Source of the DNA: Mesorhizobium sp. STM 4661
Lineage (GTDB): Bacteria; Pseudomonadota; Alphaproteobacteria; Rhizobiales; Rhizobiaceae
Length of the DNA stretch: 51,126 nt
Reading direction: 5' to 3'
Assembly: GCF_000359125.1 (NCBI RefSeq)
Contig: NZ_CAAF010000058.1
Coordinates: 1-51,126, forward strand
This document shows positions 25,848-32,275 of this stretch, one piece after another. Each line of letters begins with the position of its first letter. Position 1 is the first letter of the stretch. The notes beneath the pieces were generated by a model that made no database searches, was not told where the DNA came from, and saw nothing but the letters and a program-made list of their open reading frames with translations. Position numbers and translations under genes: made by a program.

Positions 25848-26524
25848 TCAGATAAAAGGCCACAGGGAAGCGCCAGGATGCGCGGCAGCCTTCGGCGGCA
25901 TAGGACAGCGGCCGACGCCAAGAATTTCCAAGGGCCTCCGCGAAGTCCACGGATTGCTTTGCCTCGTCGGGCAAAACATGCGGACGCGCGGCGTCGGCAT
26001 GCCTAGGGCGGTTGGAGCCTAAGCGAACAGAATGCGCCCACTCGGCCGTCTCATTTGTAAGTAGGCCGCAAGAGCTTCATCGATCCTGTCATAGAGGCTT
26101 CCTTTCACCAGGCCTTGTCCTTCAGCATAGCGACGACAGCACTGCCAGCCATGACGGCGGCGGCGTCTGGCGCGTGTAGCCTGTCATATGCCTGCTGAAG
26201 AAATTGCCGAGCAACTGGCGGAATGTCCTCACGAGCCTGTTTCGGCTCTGGGAAAAGCTGAAAGACGATGAACTTGGCACCGCCGTCGTGAACGCCGGTA
26301 GCAGACACCAATGAACCGCAAGAAATGCAGATGTAGACGGCCCAGTGACGGGCCATCCCTCCATCTCTGCGTATTGTGGGGCCTTCGCTACCCCCGACGC
26401 GCGCCAGCGTTGGTGCGGCGATCGAACATTGAGGACACCGATTTAGACCGAGCAGTTGGGATCCCATTCGGTAGCCGCTGACTTGCTCGACCAATGTTTT
26501 CGCAATGCCCACAATCGATGCCAT
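25848..26524 (-). pseudogene. DUF4145-domain protein, multiply frameshifted
   Basis: The ATG at 26524, preceded by GAGAGGGGG, starts a protein with a zinc-ribbon-like CPQC...CISC pair (about residues 30-70). A DUF4145-like helix follows: AAAVMAGSAVVAMLKDK. The frame then stops at 26105. Restoring one G in an AAGG run near 26110 continues as GLVKGSLYDRIDEALAAYLQ. A second change near 26015 gives EWAHSVRLGSNRPRHADAAR and then EAKQSVDFAEALG, the family's typical end. At least two lesions therefore separate three well-conserved blocks. DUF4145 proteins are often found as companions of restriction or defence genes, but none is visible here. Confidence 0.68.
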
Positions 26525-27125
26525 CGATCCCCCTCTCAATTGAAGCGAGCGCCAAATCACCATCACAGCGCAGGCACAAGGACTCGCCAGACCGCGTGGG
26601 GGACTTTCACAGTCGGGGCCGTCGCGGCGGAAACGCGCGCTGGCGAGGCTCTGAAGGGGCCTCGGAACCGAATCAAGGGTTCGCAGCTTCTACTGACGAA
26701 GCATGCATGAGGCGTACCTAGTGATTCATGCTGGAACTGGTTGCGGAGGTTGGAGTCGGACCTATTCGCGCTGATTAAGAACTCCCGTCAGCAAACGAAC
26801 TCGGTCACAGCACTGTATTGGCGGTATCCCTCTTCCGACTCGAACCCCCAGATAAGCGCTTGCGATCAAAGTCGCAAACACTGCGGATCCAGACCCGCCA
26901 ACTTCCTTCATCAGCGCGCGCAATTCGGCTGGAGGCGCAAGGCAGAACGTTCGAAAACCTTCCAAGAACCCCAGGCAAATTGGACGCCGCATCGGACAAT
27001 AAGGGTCACGGACATCGCAGCGAATGTTCGCAATGGAACGGTCAATCCCATCGTCAAAAGAGCGTCCGAATAGGGCTCTCGGCGGCTCCGTCGTGGGAAC
27101 GAAAAAAGAAGAGAAGGAGAACTTT

Positions 27126-27146
27126 CGTGTGCGATTTTTGCACACG
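27126..27146. repeat. Perfect inverted repeat CGTGTGC-N7-GCACACG
   Basis: Seven matching bases flank GATTTTT. An AAGGAG sequence lies 8-14 bases to the left, and a GTG inside the left arm would start a 12-codon frame ending in TGA. It could be a hairpin in a leader transcript or a protein-binding site. No gene follows closely on the plus strand. Confidence 0.4.
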
Positions 27147-27363
27147 ACTTCCCGCAACTATCTGATATTACTTATCTATCTTCCCCATCCATCATGGGTA
27201 CAACGGCAAAACTGTTCGATAACATATTGATCCACTTACTCTTTTTTCGGCGATCCGTCTTTGCCTGAAATTGGGCCGACCGCGAATCTGGCCAAACGAC
27301 TAGAATCCACCTTGTTTGTTTTCAATGGTTTAGCCGTCCGATTGTCCGATTTTGTCTTATTTT

Positions 27364-27496
27364 GTACCCGGCGAGAACCCGTTCTGGTAAAGCATTGCAG
27401 TACCGCAGAGCGCCATGCTGTACCGTCAGCGGGTTCGTTCCATCCACTCCCCGTCCCCGTTCGCAGGGCACCGCTTGGCGGTACTGCATTTGGTAC
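27364..27496. repeat. Cluster of GTACC motifs, including an 11-bp inverted pair
   Basis: TGCAGTACCGC at 27396-27406 recurs in inverted orientation at 27478-27488, and a near copy (TGCTGTACCG) lies at 27416-27425. Further GTACC/GGTAC cores occur at 27364, 27492 and 27197. The arrangement resembles a multi-site protein-binding region such as a recombination or replication site, but no partner gene is visible. Confidence 0.4.
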
Positions 27497-27531
27497 AGGA
27501 CGTGTGTAAAGGATCGGCCTTAAGCTTGACT

Positions 27532-27702
27532 TCAAAGTTCCTTTCTCAGGCGTCCGTCCCATTTGATGTTTGCCCCGTCGTTCCACCAGTCGTCAAAGAC
27601 GTTGATGCGCCATATCGCGACGTTCGCGCTGAGCCAACGAAGGTCGTGACAAGACCCTGAGCCGACTGCCGCAAGTTTCACATCCGGCTGGTCTACAGGC
27701 AT
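27532..27702 (-). CDS. Possible 56-residue ORF rich in tryptophan (hypothetical)
   Basis: An ATG at 27702 opens 56 codons ending at 27532. The second half looks protein-like (LRWLSANVAIWRINVFDDWW, then NDGANIKWDGRLRKEL). There is no clear ribosome binding site and I recognise no family. It may equally be the C-terminal remnant of a larger gene. It abuts the RND and IS3 fragments, so decay is a real alternative. Confidence 0.28.
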   Translation of the reverse strand: MPVDQPDVKLAAVGSGSCHDLRWLSANVAIWRINVFDDWWNDGANIKWDGRLRKEL

Positions 27703-27743
27703 TGCGAGATGCGCCGGCGCCCGTCTCCTCCAACAACCGAGCC

Positions 27744-27972
27744 CTATTCGGCAGCTATTGCTACTCGCAGTTCCGGTTCCTCCGGCGAAACCTCATGGAT
27801 CTCATCCGCAGTCGGCTTGATCCGGAACCACGCGGCATGGAGCGCGGGAAGGAAGAGCAGGATCAACACCGTGCCGACCGCCGTGCCGCCGATCAGCGTA
27901 TAGGCCGTCGATCCCCAGAGGACGGAGTGCGTGAGGGGGATGAAGGCCAGCACGGCGGCAAGCGCGGTCTAG
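27744..27972 (-). pseudogene. RND efflux transporter, C-terminal fragment
   Basis: Minus-strand sequence from 27972 reads TALAAVLAFIPLTHSVLWGS followed by TAYTLIGGTAVGTVLILLFL and LPALHAAWFRIKP, the last transmembrane helices of an AcrB/HAE1-type proton-driven efflux pump, ending normally at 27744. The preceding thousand or so residues are missing. Immediately upstream the sequence changes to an IS3-type transposase start, so the break was made by, or next to, an insertion element. Confidence 0.8.
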
Positions 27973-27976
27973 ATCA

Positions 27977-28034
27977 TTTCTCACCCTGCTTGATGATGAA
28001 CGCCTTCTGCGTCCGTGAACTGCGATGCCTTCAT
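27977..28034 (-). mobile_element. IS3-family transposase OrfA, N-terminal remnant
   Basis: From the ATG at 28034 the sequence reads MKASQFTDA and, after restoring one base, KAFIIKQGEK. This is the near-invariant N-terminus of IS3-family OrfA proteins (MKAS-x-F-x-DAQKAFI-x-KQGE). It has an AAGGAGCGGAG ribosome binding site. The match ends at about 27977, five bases before recognisable RND-pump sequence. Only 19 residues remain, so this is a scar rather than an active element. Confidence 0.72.
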
Positions 28035-28113
28035 TGCTTCTCCGCTCCTTGTCCCAGCCAGGAAAACAGCCCGGTGTTACCGCACGACGCAGTGCATGGA
28101 CACTTTCGTTAAC

Positions 28114-28398
28114 TCAGCTGCCAGCACCTGAAGGACCGTATCCAGAAGACGTCGATGTTTGACATCGGCCGACACCGGCTGCCGTGACGTTTCGGTCCGT
28201 TACACGAAGAATGGACGCGGTCTGCTGGGCATCCACGAACCCGGCCACTTCGCTCTTCTCCGCAAAATCGGCAAAGGAGGCAGCGGTCAGAATCGTCACC
28301 ACCACGCCTGCGCTCACAAGAAACTGCATCGGAACGTTGCTTATCGCCGACAAACGATCCGACACATAGTGCGGCCTCTCTGAACTGGACAAATGACG
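28114..28398 (-). CDS. Hypothetical single-pass membrane protein, possibly a truncated periplasmic adaptor (94 aa)
   Basis: The ATG at 28398 has GGAG seven to eight bases upstream. After about 25 residues a single hydrophobic helix appears (PMQFLVSAGVVVTILTAASF), followed by ADFAEKSEVAGFVDAQQTAS, which loosely resembles the start of HlyD-type secretion adaptors. The rest is low in recognisable content and the frame ends early. A decayed adaptor that once accompanied the RND fragment downstream is possible but weakly supported. It is interesting mainly because the region 70-120 bp upstream carries the same composite element as the Sox operon promoter. Confidence 0.4.
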   Translation of the reverse strand, partial: RHLSSSERPHYVSDRLSAISNVPMQFLVSAGVVVTILTAASFADFAEKSEVAGFVDAQQTASILRVTDRNVTAAGVGRCQTSTSSGYGPSGAGS

Positions 28399-28465
28399 CA
28401 TTTCTGATCTCCGTTTTTGAAACACCGTGGTAAGCAACGTGCCGGCTGATGAGAACCATAGGCCG

Positions 28466-28520
28466 AGCTTGTCGCAGGGGTTTGCCAGATAGGGCCAAAG
28501 TTGTATCGGTCTGTCGCAGG
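28466..28520. promoter_or_regulatory. Composite element A: two GTCGCAG repeats 42 bp apart
   Basis: GTCGCAG occurs at 28471-28477 and 28513-28519, with TTGCC-n-GAT at the same internal offset as in element B (35042-35095). Additional AGCTGTC half-copies follow at 28523 and 28536. A 42-bp repeat distance is four helical turns, typical for cooperative response-regulator binding. It lies upstream of the minus-strand gene at 28398. Confidence 0.55.
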
Positions 28521-28668
28521 TTAGCTGTCGGGATCAGCTGTCTGTAGCCACAGGCCGGGCAAATTGTTTCTCTTCAGCTATGTTTCTGCGGTGGGCGACT
28601 ATTCAGCGGCCGCTCCACAGACGCGGGAAGAATGGCGGAGGCCGAAGCTTGATCTCAGCCCACTCACT

Positions 28669-29448
28669 TTATGGCCGCACCCCCGGCGTCTCGATGGGCA
28701 GGCCGCGCGCCCGCTCCATGAGATAAAGCTCCAGGTCGACGAACTCGGGCGCGCCAAAGGCAAAGGGCTCGGCCCTTACACCGATCATGCAGTTGCGCAG
28801 GCGCCGCTGCAGAGAGCCGACCGCCTGCCACTCCAGCCGGTAGAGCGGGTAGCCGTTCGGATGCGCCTGCGGAATGACGCTGCCGCCGAGCCGCCTGCCC
28901 CAGTTGGCGTCGTGGCAGGAGGCGCAAGAGAGATCGAGTTGGCCGATGCGGCTCTGGAACAAGCGCCGGCCATTGTCGCGGAACGGCGCGATCCTGGCAT
29001 CGGTGGCCGGCGCAACCGGCATGCCGCGCGACTGGTGCGCCACATAGGTGGTCAGCGCCAGCAGCTCGTCCGACTCCGGCGCCAGCGGCTCGGCCCGCTG
29101 CCTAGCGGCACGGCAGGAGTTGATGCGGCCGGCAAGATCGATCGGCCGCCCGATCGCCTCGTCAAACGCCGGATAACGGGCGGCAACGCCGCCCATGGTC
29201 TGGCCGGCATCGCCGTGGCAGCCGGCGCAGGCGATTTCCGCCCTACCCTCCGGCTGTTGCCAAAGCTGCTCGCCCTGCAGCACCCACAGCATGCCGGGAT
29301 TGCTCATGTCGTCAGTTTGCAAGGCCTGCGTCTCAGGTGTCATGAAGTCGAAGCCGGACCGTTTCTCGCCGTTCTCCAGGCCGGTGGCAGCGACCATGCT
29401 GCAGACGAAGGCGACGGCGACGCCGGCAAGCCCCCAGAGGGCGCGCAT
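28669..29448 (-). CDS. soxA: SoxA, di-haem c-type cytochrome of the SoxXA complex (259 aa)
   Basis: Periplasmic subunit that, with SoxX, oxidatively joins a sulfur substrate to the cysteine of SoxY. It has an N-terminal signal segment (WGLAGVAVAFVCSMVAATG), two haem c motifs, CAGCH (residues 74-78) and CASCH (175-179), and the active-site cysteine C220 in RLRNCMIGVRAEP. Slightly short but complete for the di-haem type. Its ATG overlaps the soxZ stop by one base (TGATG), so it is translationally coupled as the last gene of the operon. No soxB follows. The gene ends with no clear terminator before 28.6 kb. Confidence 0.95.
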   Translation of the reverse strand: MRALWGLAGVAVAFVCSMVAATGLENGEKRSGFDFMTPETQALQTDDMSNPGMLWVLQGEQLWQQPEGRAEIACAGCHGDAGQTMGGVAARYPAFDEAIGRPIDLAGRINSCRAARQRAEPLAPESDELLALTTYVAHQSRGMPVAPATDARIAPFRDNGRRLFQSRIGQLDLSCASCHDANWGRRLGGSVIPQAHPNGYPLYRLEWQAVGSLQRRLRNCMIGVRAEPFAFGAPEFVDLELYLMERARGLPIETPGVRP

Positions 29449-29768
29449 CAGCTCACCGCCATCTCGGCCGAGACCGTCTGCGTCTCGCCGGCATCGTCCG
29501 TCCAGGCGAAGGTGATGGCGCCGCTCGCCGTGGCGACGAGTGTGAAGGCGATGAACGGATTGGCCGACATCGCCGGAAAAAGCTCGGCGGAAAACACCTC
29601 TTCGCCGTCATAGCCGCAGGCGAAGCGGCGGATGATGTCGCGGGGGATGCTGGCCCCGTTCGTGCCCATGCGGTAGCCGGTCTCCATCGGATGGGCGATC
29701 ATCGCCCGGATCTCGACGATCTCGCCACGCCTGGCCGTCTTCGGCACGTTGATGAGCGCCCGCGCCAC
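29448..29768 (-). CDS. soxZ: SoxZ, subunit of the SoxYZ sulfur-carrier (106 aa)
   Basis: Small periplasmic partner of SoxY, normally exported without its own signal by riding with the Tat-exported SoxY. The sequence is canonical: ARALINVPKTARRGEIVEIR, the IAHPMETGYR motif, FSAELFPAMSANPFIAFTLV and AGETQTVSAEM. The start is a GTG at 29768 that overlaps the last base of the soxY stop. Length is typical. Because SoxY next door has an altered tail, the conserved SoxZ shows that the heterodimer is still under selection. Confidence 0.94.
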   Translation of the reverse strand: MARALINVPKTARRGEIVEIRAMIAHPMETGYRMGTNGASIPRDIIRRFACGYDGEEVFSAELFPAMSANPFIAFTLVATASGAITFAWTDDAGETQTVSAEMAVS

Positions 29769-30253
29769 TACGACAGGTCCTCGATGCAGGCGGCCAGCGT
29801 GACGATGGCGCTCGCCCGGCTCGACCAGAAACTGCCGTCGCTCATCTCGGCGACGGCGACGACCACCTGGGACGTGGCGAGCCGGATGCGCGTCGAGACC
29901 TTCGCGCGGCCGGAGCGTGATCCGAGATGGAAGATGACGACATTCGCCTCAGGATTCTTCTCGTTGAAGAGGCCTATGCGGATCACGTGATCGGCCGCTG
30001 TCATCGGACTTTCCGCGGCAATCGTGACCCCGACGGCATTGCCGTTCTCGACCAGCGGCGGCAGTTCCAGCCGGACGCGGCCGTCCAGCACCTCGGCTCC
30101 CCCGGTGAAGGTCTTGATCGCCTCTTCGAGGCTCGGCCGGGCGAGCGCGCTCCGGGGCAGGCTGACCACGACGAGGCCGGCAAGGCCGGCTGCGAGCACC
30201 TGCCGCCGGCGAACAGGAAGTGAGAGGCCGTGACTTCGGCTCGGATCGCCCAT
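29768..30253 (-). CDS. soxY: SoxY-like sulfur-carrier subunit with atypical C-terminal arm (161 aa)
   Basis: Periplasmic carrier protein. An N-terminal twin-arginine-like signal (VRRRQVLAAGLAGLVVVSLP) is followed by the Ig-like SoxY domain (TFTGGAEVLDGRVRLELPPL, then VENGNAVGVTIAAESPMTAA). Canonical SoxY ends in a flexible GGCGG arm whose cysteine carries the sulfur substrate. Here the frame ends VTLAACIEDLS: the cysteine is kept at the aligned position, but the flanking glycines are replaced and four residues follow. Neither alternative frame restores GGCGG, so this is not a sequencing slip. The start at 30253 has GGGGTGAG upstream and lies two bases after the soxX stop. The carrier may be adapted to a different partner or substrate. 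Confidence 0.9.
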   Translation of the reverse strand: MGDPSRSHGLSLPVRRRQVLAAGLAGLVVVSLPRSALARPSLEEAIKTFTGGAEVLDGRVRLELPPLVENGNAVGVTIAAESPMTAADHVIRIGLFNEKNPEANVVIFHLGSRSGRAKVSTRIRLATSQVVVAVAEMSDGSFWSSRASAIVTLAACIEDLS

Positions 30254-30255
30254 TC

Positions 30256-30705
30256 TCACCCCTTCAGCGTCGCCAGATAGACGACGATATCCTCGATGTC
30301 GGCGCTCGAAAGGATCGGCTTGCCGCGCCAGCTGGCGGCGAGCCGGCGCTCCTCGTCGGCAATACGATAGTAGGAGGGCATGATCGTGTCCGGCACGAGC
30401 CGCCTCATGTCGACGACGCGCAGCCGGATCTGGCCTTCGGAGAGCCGCGCGCCGACGCCGGCGAGGTCGGGCGCAAGCGTCCCGTGCAGATGCGGCTCGG
30501 GGAACGGGCCGCTGTGGCAGAGCGTGCACAGGCTGCGTTGCCGATCCATCATCAGCGCCGCGCCGCGCGCCGGATCGCCCTGTTTGCCGGTGAGCGGCTG
30601 AAGAATCGCATCGCCGGTGATGGCATAGGAACGTACTTCCCCGCCGGTGGAAGGCGAAGCAACAAGCACCGTGGCGGCGAGGGCGAGACCAACCATCCCT
30701 TTCAT
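30256..30705 (-). CDS. soxX: SoxX, mono-haem c-type cytochrome of the SoxXA complex (149 aa)
   Basis: Periplasmic electron-accepting subunit of SoxXA. A signal peptide (MVGLALAATVLVASPSTGG) precedes one haem c site, CTLCH, at residues 60-64. The distal methionine ligand lies in DTIMPSYY, a motif typical of SoxX, and the C-terminus ILSSADIEDIVVYLATLKG is characteristic. The start ATG overlaps the flavoprotein stop as ATGA, so translation is coupled although the ribosome binding site is weak. It passes electrons on to a soluble cytochrome c, for which two candidates are encoded nearby (31951-32271 and 37651-38106). Confidence 0.94.
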   Translation of the reverse strand: MKGMVGLALAATVLVASPSTGGEVRSYAITGDAILQPLTGKQGDPARGAALMMDRQRSLCTLCHSGPFPEPHLHGTLAPDLAGVGARLSEGQIRLRVVDMRRLVPDTIMPSYYRIADEERRLAASWRGKPILSSADIEDIVVYLATLKG

Positions 30706-31964
30706 CCGAACACTTCGCCGGTGATCGTCCGGAACCAGTCCTCCGCATAGCTGGCTTCCAGCTCGCGAACTTCCGGAGGCGCATCGAGCGGACTGACGCC
30801 GCCTGCACCCTCGACCTCCGCAAGCAGGCCGTCGCGCGGCTGGTAGACCCCGGCAATCGAGATGCCGTAACCGGGCGCCACCAGGCTGTAGCAGGTGTTG
30901 ATGAGCTTTGGCTGCGCCGGCTCGCGCTCGCGCAGCAGGGCGGCAACCGCAACCGCGCAGGCTTTTGCCTGGGCGTTGGCGCTGAAGGCGGACTTCGGCA
31001 TCGCCCCGCCGATCGCCGCGTCGCCGACGACGTGGATGCCCGGCTGGAGGCGCGACTCGAAGGTGACCGGATCGATCGGGCACCAGCCCGTCCGGTCGGC
31101 GACGCCGGCAACTTGCGCGATCGCGCCCGCGCGCTGCGGCGGGATAACGTTGGCGACGTCGGCCTTGTGGCTGCCGAACTCGGTCGCCAGCGTTTGCGTC
31201 GCCGGATCGACCTCCGTCACCCGGCCGCCCGCGGACAGTGGCACCCATTCGATCAGGCCGGGATAAAGTTTTTGCCACGCCGCCTCGAACAGCCGCTGCT
31301 TCGAAAAAGCGTCCTTGGCGTCGAGGATGATCAGTTTCGAGCGCGGCTTATTCCTCTTAAGATAGTGCGCGATCAGGCTCGCCCGCTCGTAGGGGCCTGG
31401 CGGGCAGCGGAACGGATTGGCCGGCGCCGACAGGACGACGGTCCCGCCGTCCGGCATGGCGGTGAGGCGGTCGCGCAGCAGAAGCGTCTGCGGCCCCGCC
31501 TTCCAGGCATGCGGCATGATCTCGGCGGCGGCCGCGTCGTAGCCGGGCAGCGCTTCGAAGTTGAGCTCGATGCCGGGCGCCAGCACCAGGCGGGCGTAGT
31601 CGATGTCCGTGCCGTCATCGAGCCGGACGCGCCGGCGCTCCGCATCGACGGCCACCGCCCGCTTGCGGATCAGCGCGATGCCGTCGAAACCGTCATAGCC
31701 GAATGTCTGTGCCTCGATGCCGCGCAGCCCCGCCAGGACGGCATTGCTGAACGGGCAGGCCACATAGGCCGTCTCCGTCTCGATCAGCGTCACGGCGAGA
31801 TCGCGATCAAGCCGCGTCAACGCGCGGGCGCAGCTCGCACCGGCAAACCCGCCCCCGATCACGACCACGCGGGGCTGTGTTTGCGCGCGCGCACCCGGCG
31901 AGGGCAACACAGCGGCTGCGACGCTGGCCGCCGCGCCGCCGAGTAGAACTCTACGGCTGGGCAT
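30702..31964 (-). CDS. soxF: SoxF/flavocytochrome c sulfide dehydrogenase flavoprotein subunit (420 aa)
   Basis: Periplasmic FAD enzyme that oxidises sulfide or a related sulfur species and hands electrons to its cytochrome partner. A twin-arginine-type signal (SRRVLLGGAAASVAAAVLPS) is followed by the FAD-binding VVVIGGGFAGASCA. The two redox cysteines of this family are visible in AYVACPFSNAVLAG and in RTGWCPIDPVTFE, and the late FAD motif is GIHVVGDAAIGGAMPKS. The ATG at 31964 has GGAGG ten bases upstream. The longer frame is a shadow of the cytochrome gene. It overlaps the cytochrome gene by 14 bases upstream and soxX by four bases downstream. Confidence 0.93.
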   Translation of the reverse strand: MPSRRVLLGGAAASVAAAVLPSPGARAQTQPRVVVIGGGFAGASCARALTRLDRDLAVTLIETETAYVACPFSNAVLAGLRGIEAQTFGYDGFDGIALIRKRAVAVDAERRRVRLDDGTDIDYARLVLAPGIELNFEALPGYDAAAAEIMPHAWKAGPQTLLLRDRLTAMPDGGTVVLSAPANPFRCPPGPYERASLIAHYLKRNKPRSKLIILDAKDAFSKQRLFEAAWQKLYPGLIEWVPLSAGGRVTEVDPATQTLATEFGSHKADVANVIPPQRAGAIAQVAGVADRTGWCPIDPVTFESRLQPGIHVVGDAAIGGAMPKSAFSANAQAKACAVAVAALLREREPAQPKLINTCYSLVAPGYGISIAGVYQPRDGLLAEVEGAGGVSPLDAPPEVRELEASYAEDWFRTITGEVFG

Positions 31965-32271
31965 TGCGGTCTGCCTCCGGCTGGGCAAGCCATTCGGCGA
32001 TGGCGCGCGTCTCTTCATCGGAAAACCCTTTTGCAACACGGTCCATCACGGTCGCCGGTCGCTCACCGCTGCGGAACGCTTGCATCTGGACGACGATCTC
32101 TTCCGCCGCATGGCCGTCGAGCGAAGGGATGGCCGAGCCGAGCACCGCCGGCCCGTGGCAGCCGGTGCAGGCGCTCGCCCCCGGCGGGGCATCGGCCCAA
32201 GCCGGCCAGCTTGCCACTAGCGCGGCCAGCAGAACGGGCGCGGAAAATCGTCTCCCGCGCCTGTCCGTCAT
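31951..32271 (-). CDS. soxE: Mono-haem cytochrome c, SoxE/FCSD cytochrome subunit type (106 aa)
   Basis: Periplasmic c-type cytochrome with a signal peptide (FSAPVLLAALVASWPAWA) and one haem site CTGCH, followed by the Met-containing IPSLDGHAAEEIVVQMQAFR region seen in the small cytochrome subunit of flavocytochrome c. It should accept electrons from the flavoprotein encoded immediately downstream, with which it overlaps by 14 bases. It could equally serve the molybdenum hydroxylase upstream, whose stop is four bases before the ATG at 32271. An ATG at 32289 inside that gene is an alternative start. Confidence 0.88.
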   Translation of the reverse strand: MTDRRGRRFSAPVLLAALVASWPAWADAPPGASACTGCHGPAVLGSAIPSLDGHAAEEIVVQMQAFRSGERPATVMDRVAKGFSDEETRAIAEWLAQPEADRNAQP

Positions 32272-32275
32272 CCTG

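Larger units (their letters stand above)
26570..27531. other. About 1 kb without a recognised gene
   Basis: Frames of 110-130 codons occur on both strands (for example minus 26762-27157 and 27236-27586), but none has recognisable motifs and they overlap one another. The stretch 27100-27260 is noticeably richer in A and T than its surroundings. It contains a perfect seven-bp hairpin (27126-27146) and, to its right, a cluster of GTACC motifs. It may be a boundary of an inserted segment. Confidence 0.4.

Noticed and set aside
26762..27157. 131-codon minus-strand frame in the gene-poor region
   Set aside because: No motif, no ribosome binding site, and overlapped by an equally long plus-strand frame. 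Not supported as a gene.
27236..27586. 116-codon minus-strand frame that looked faintly recombinase-like
   Set aside because: No catalytic residues of tyrosine or serine recombinases can be placed, and the sequence is low-complexity and basic.
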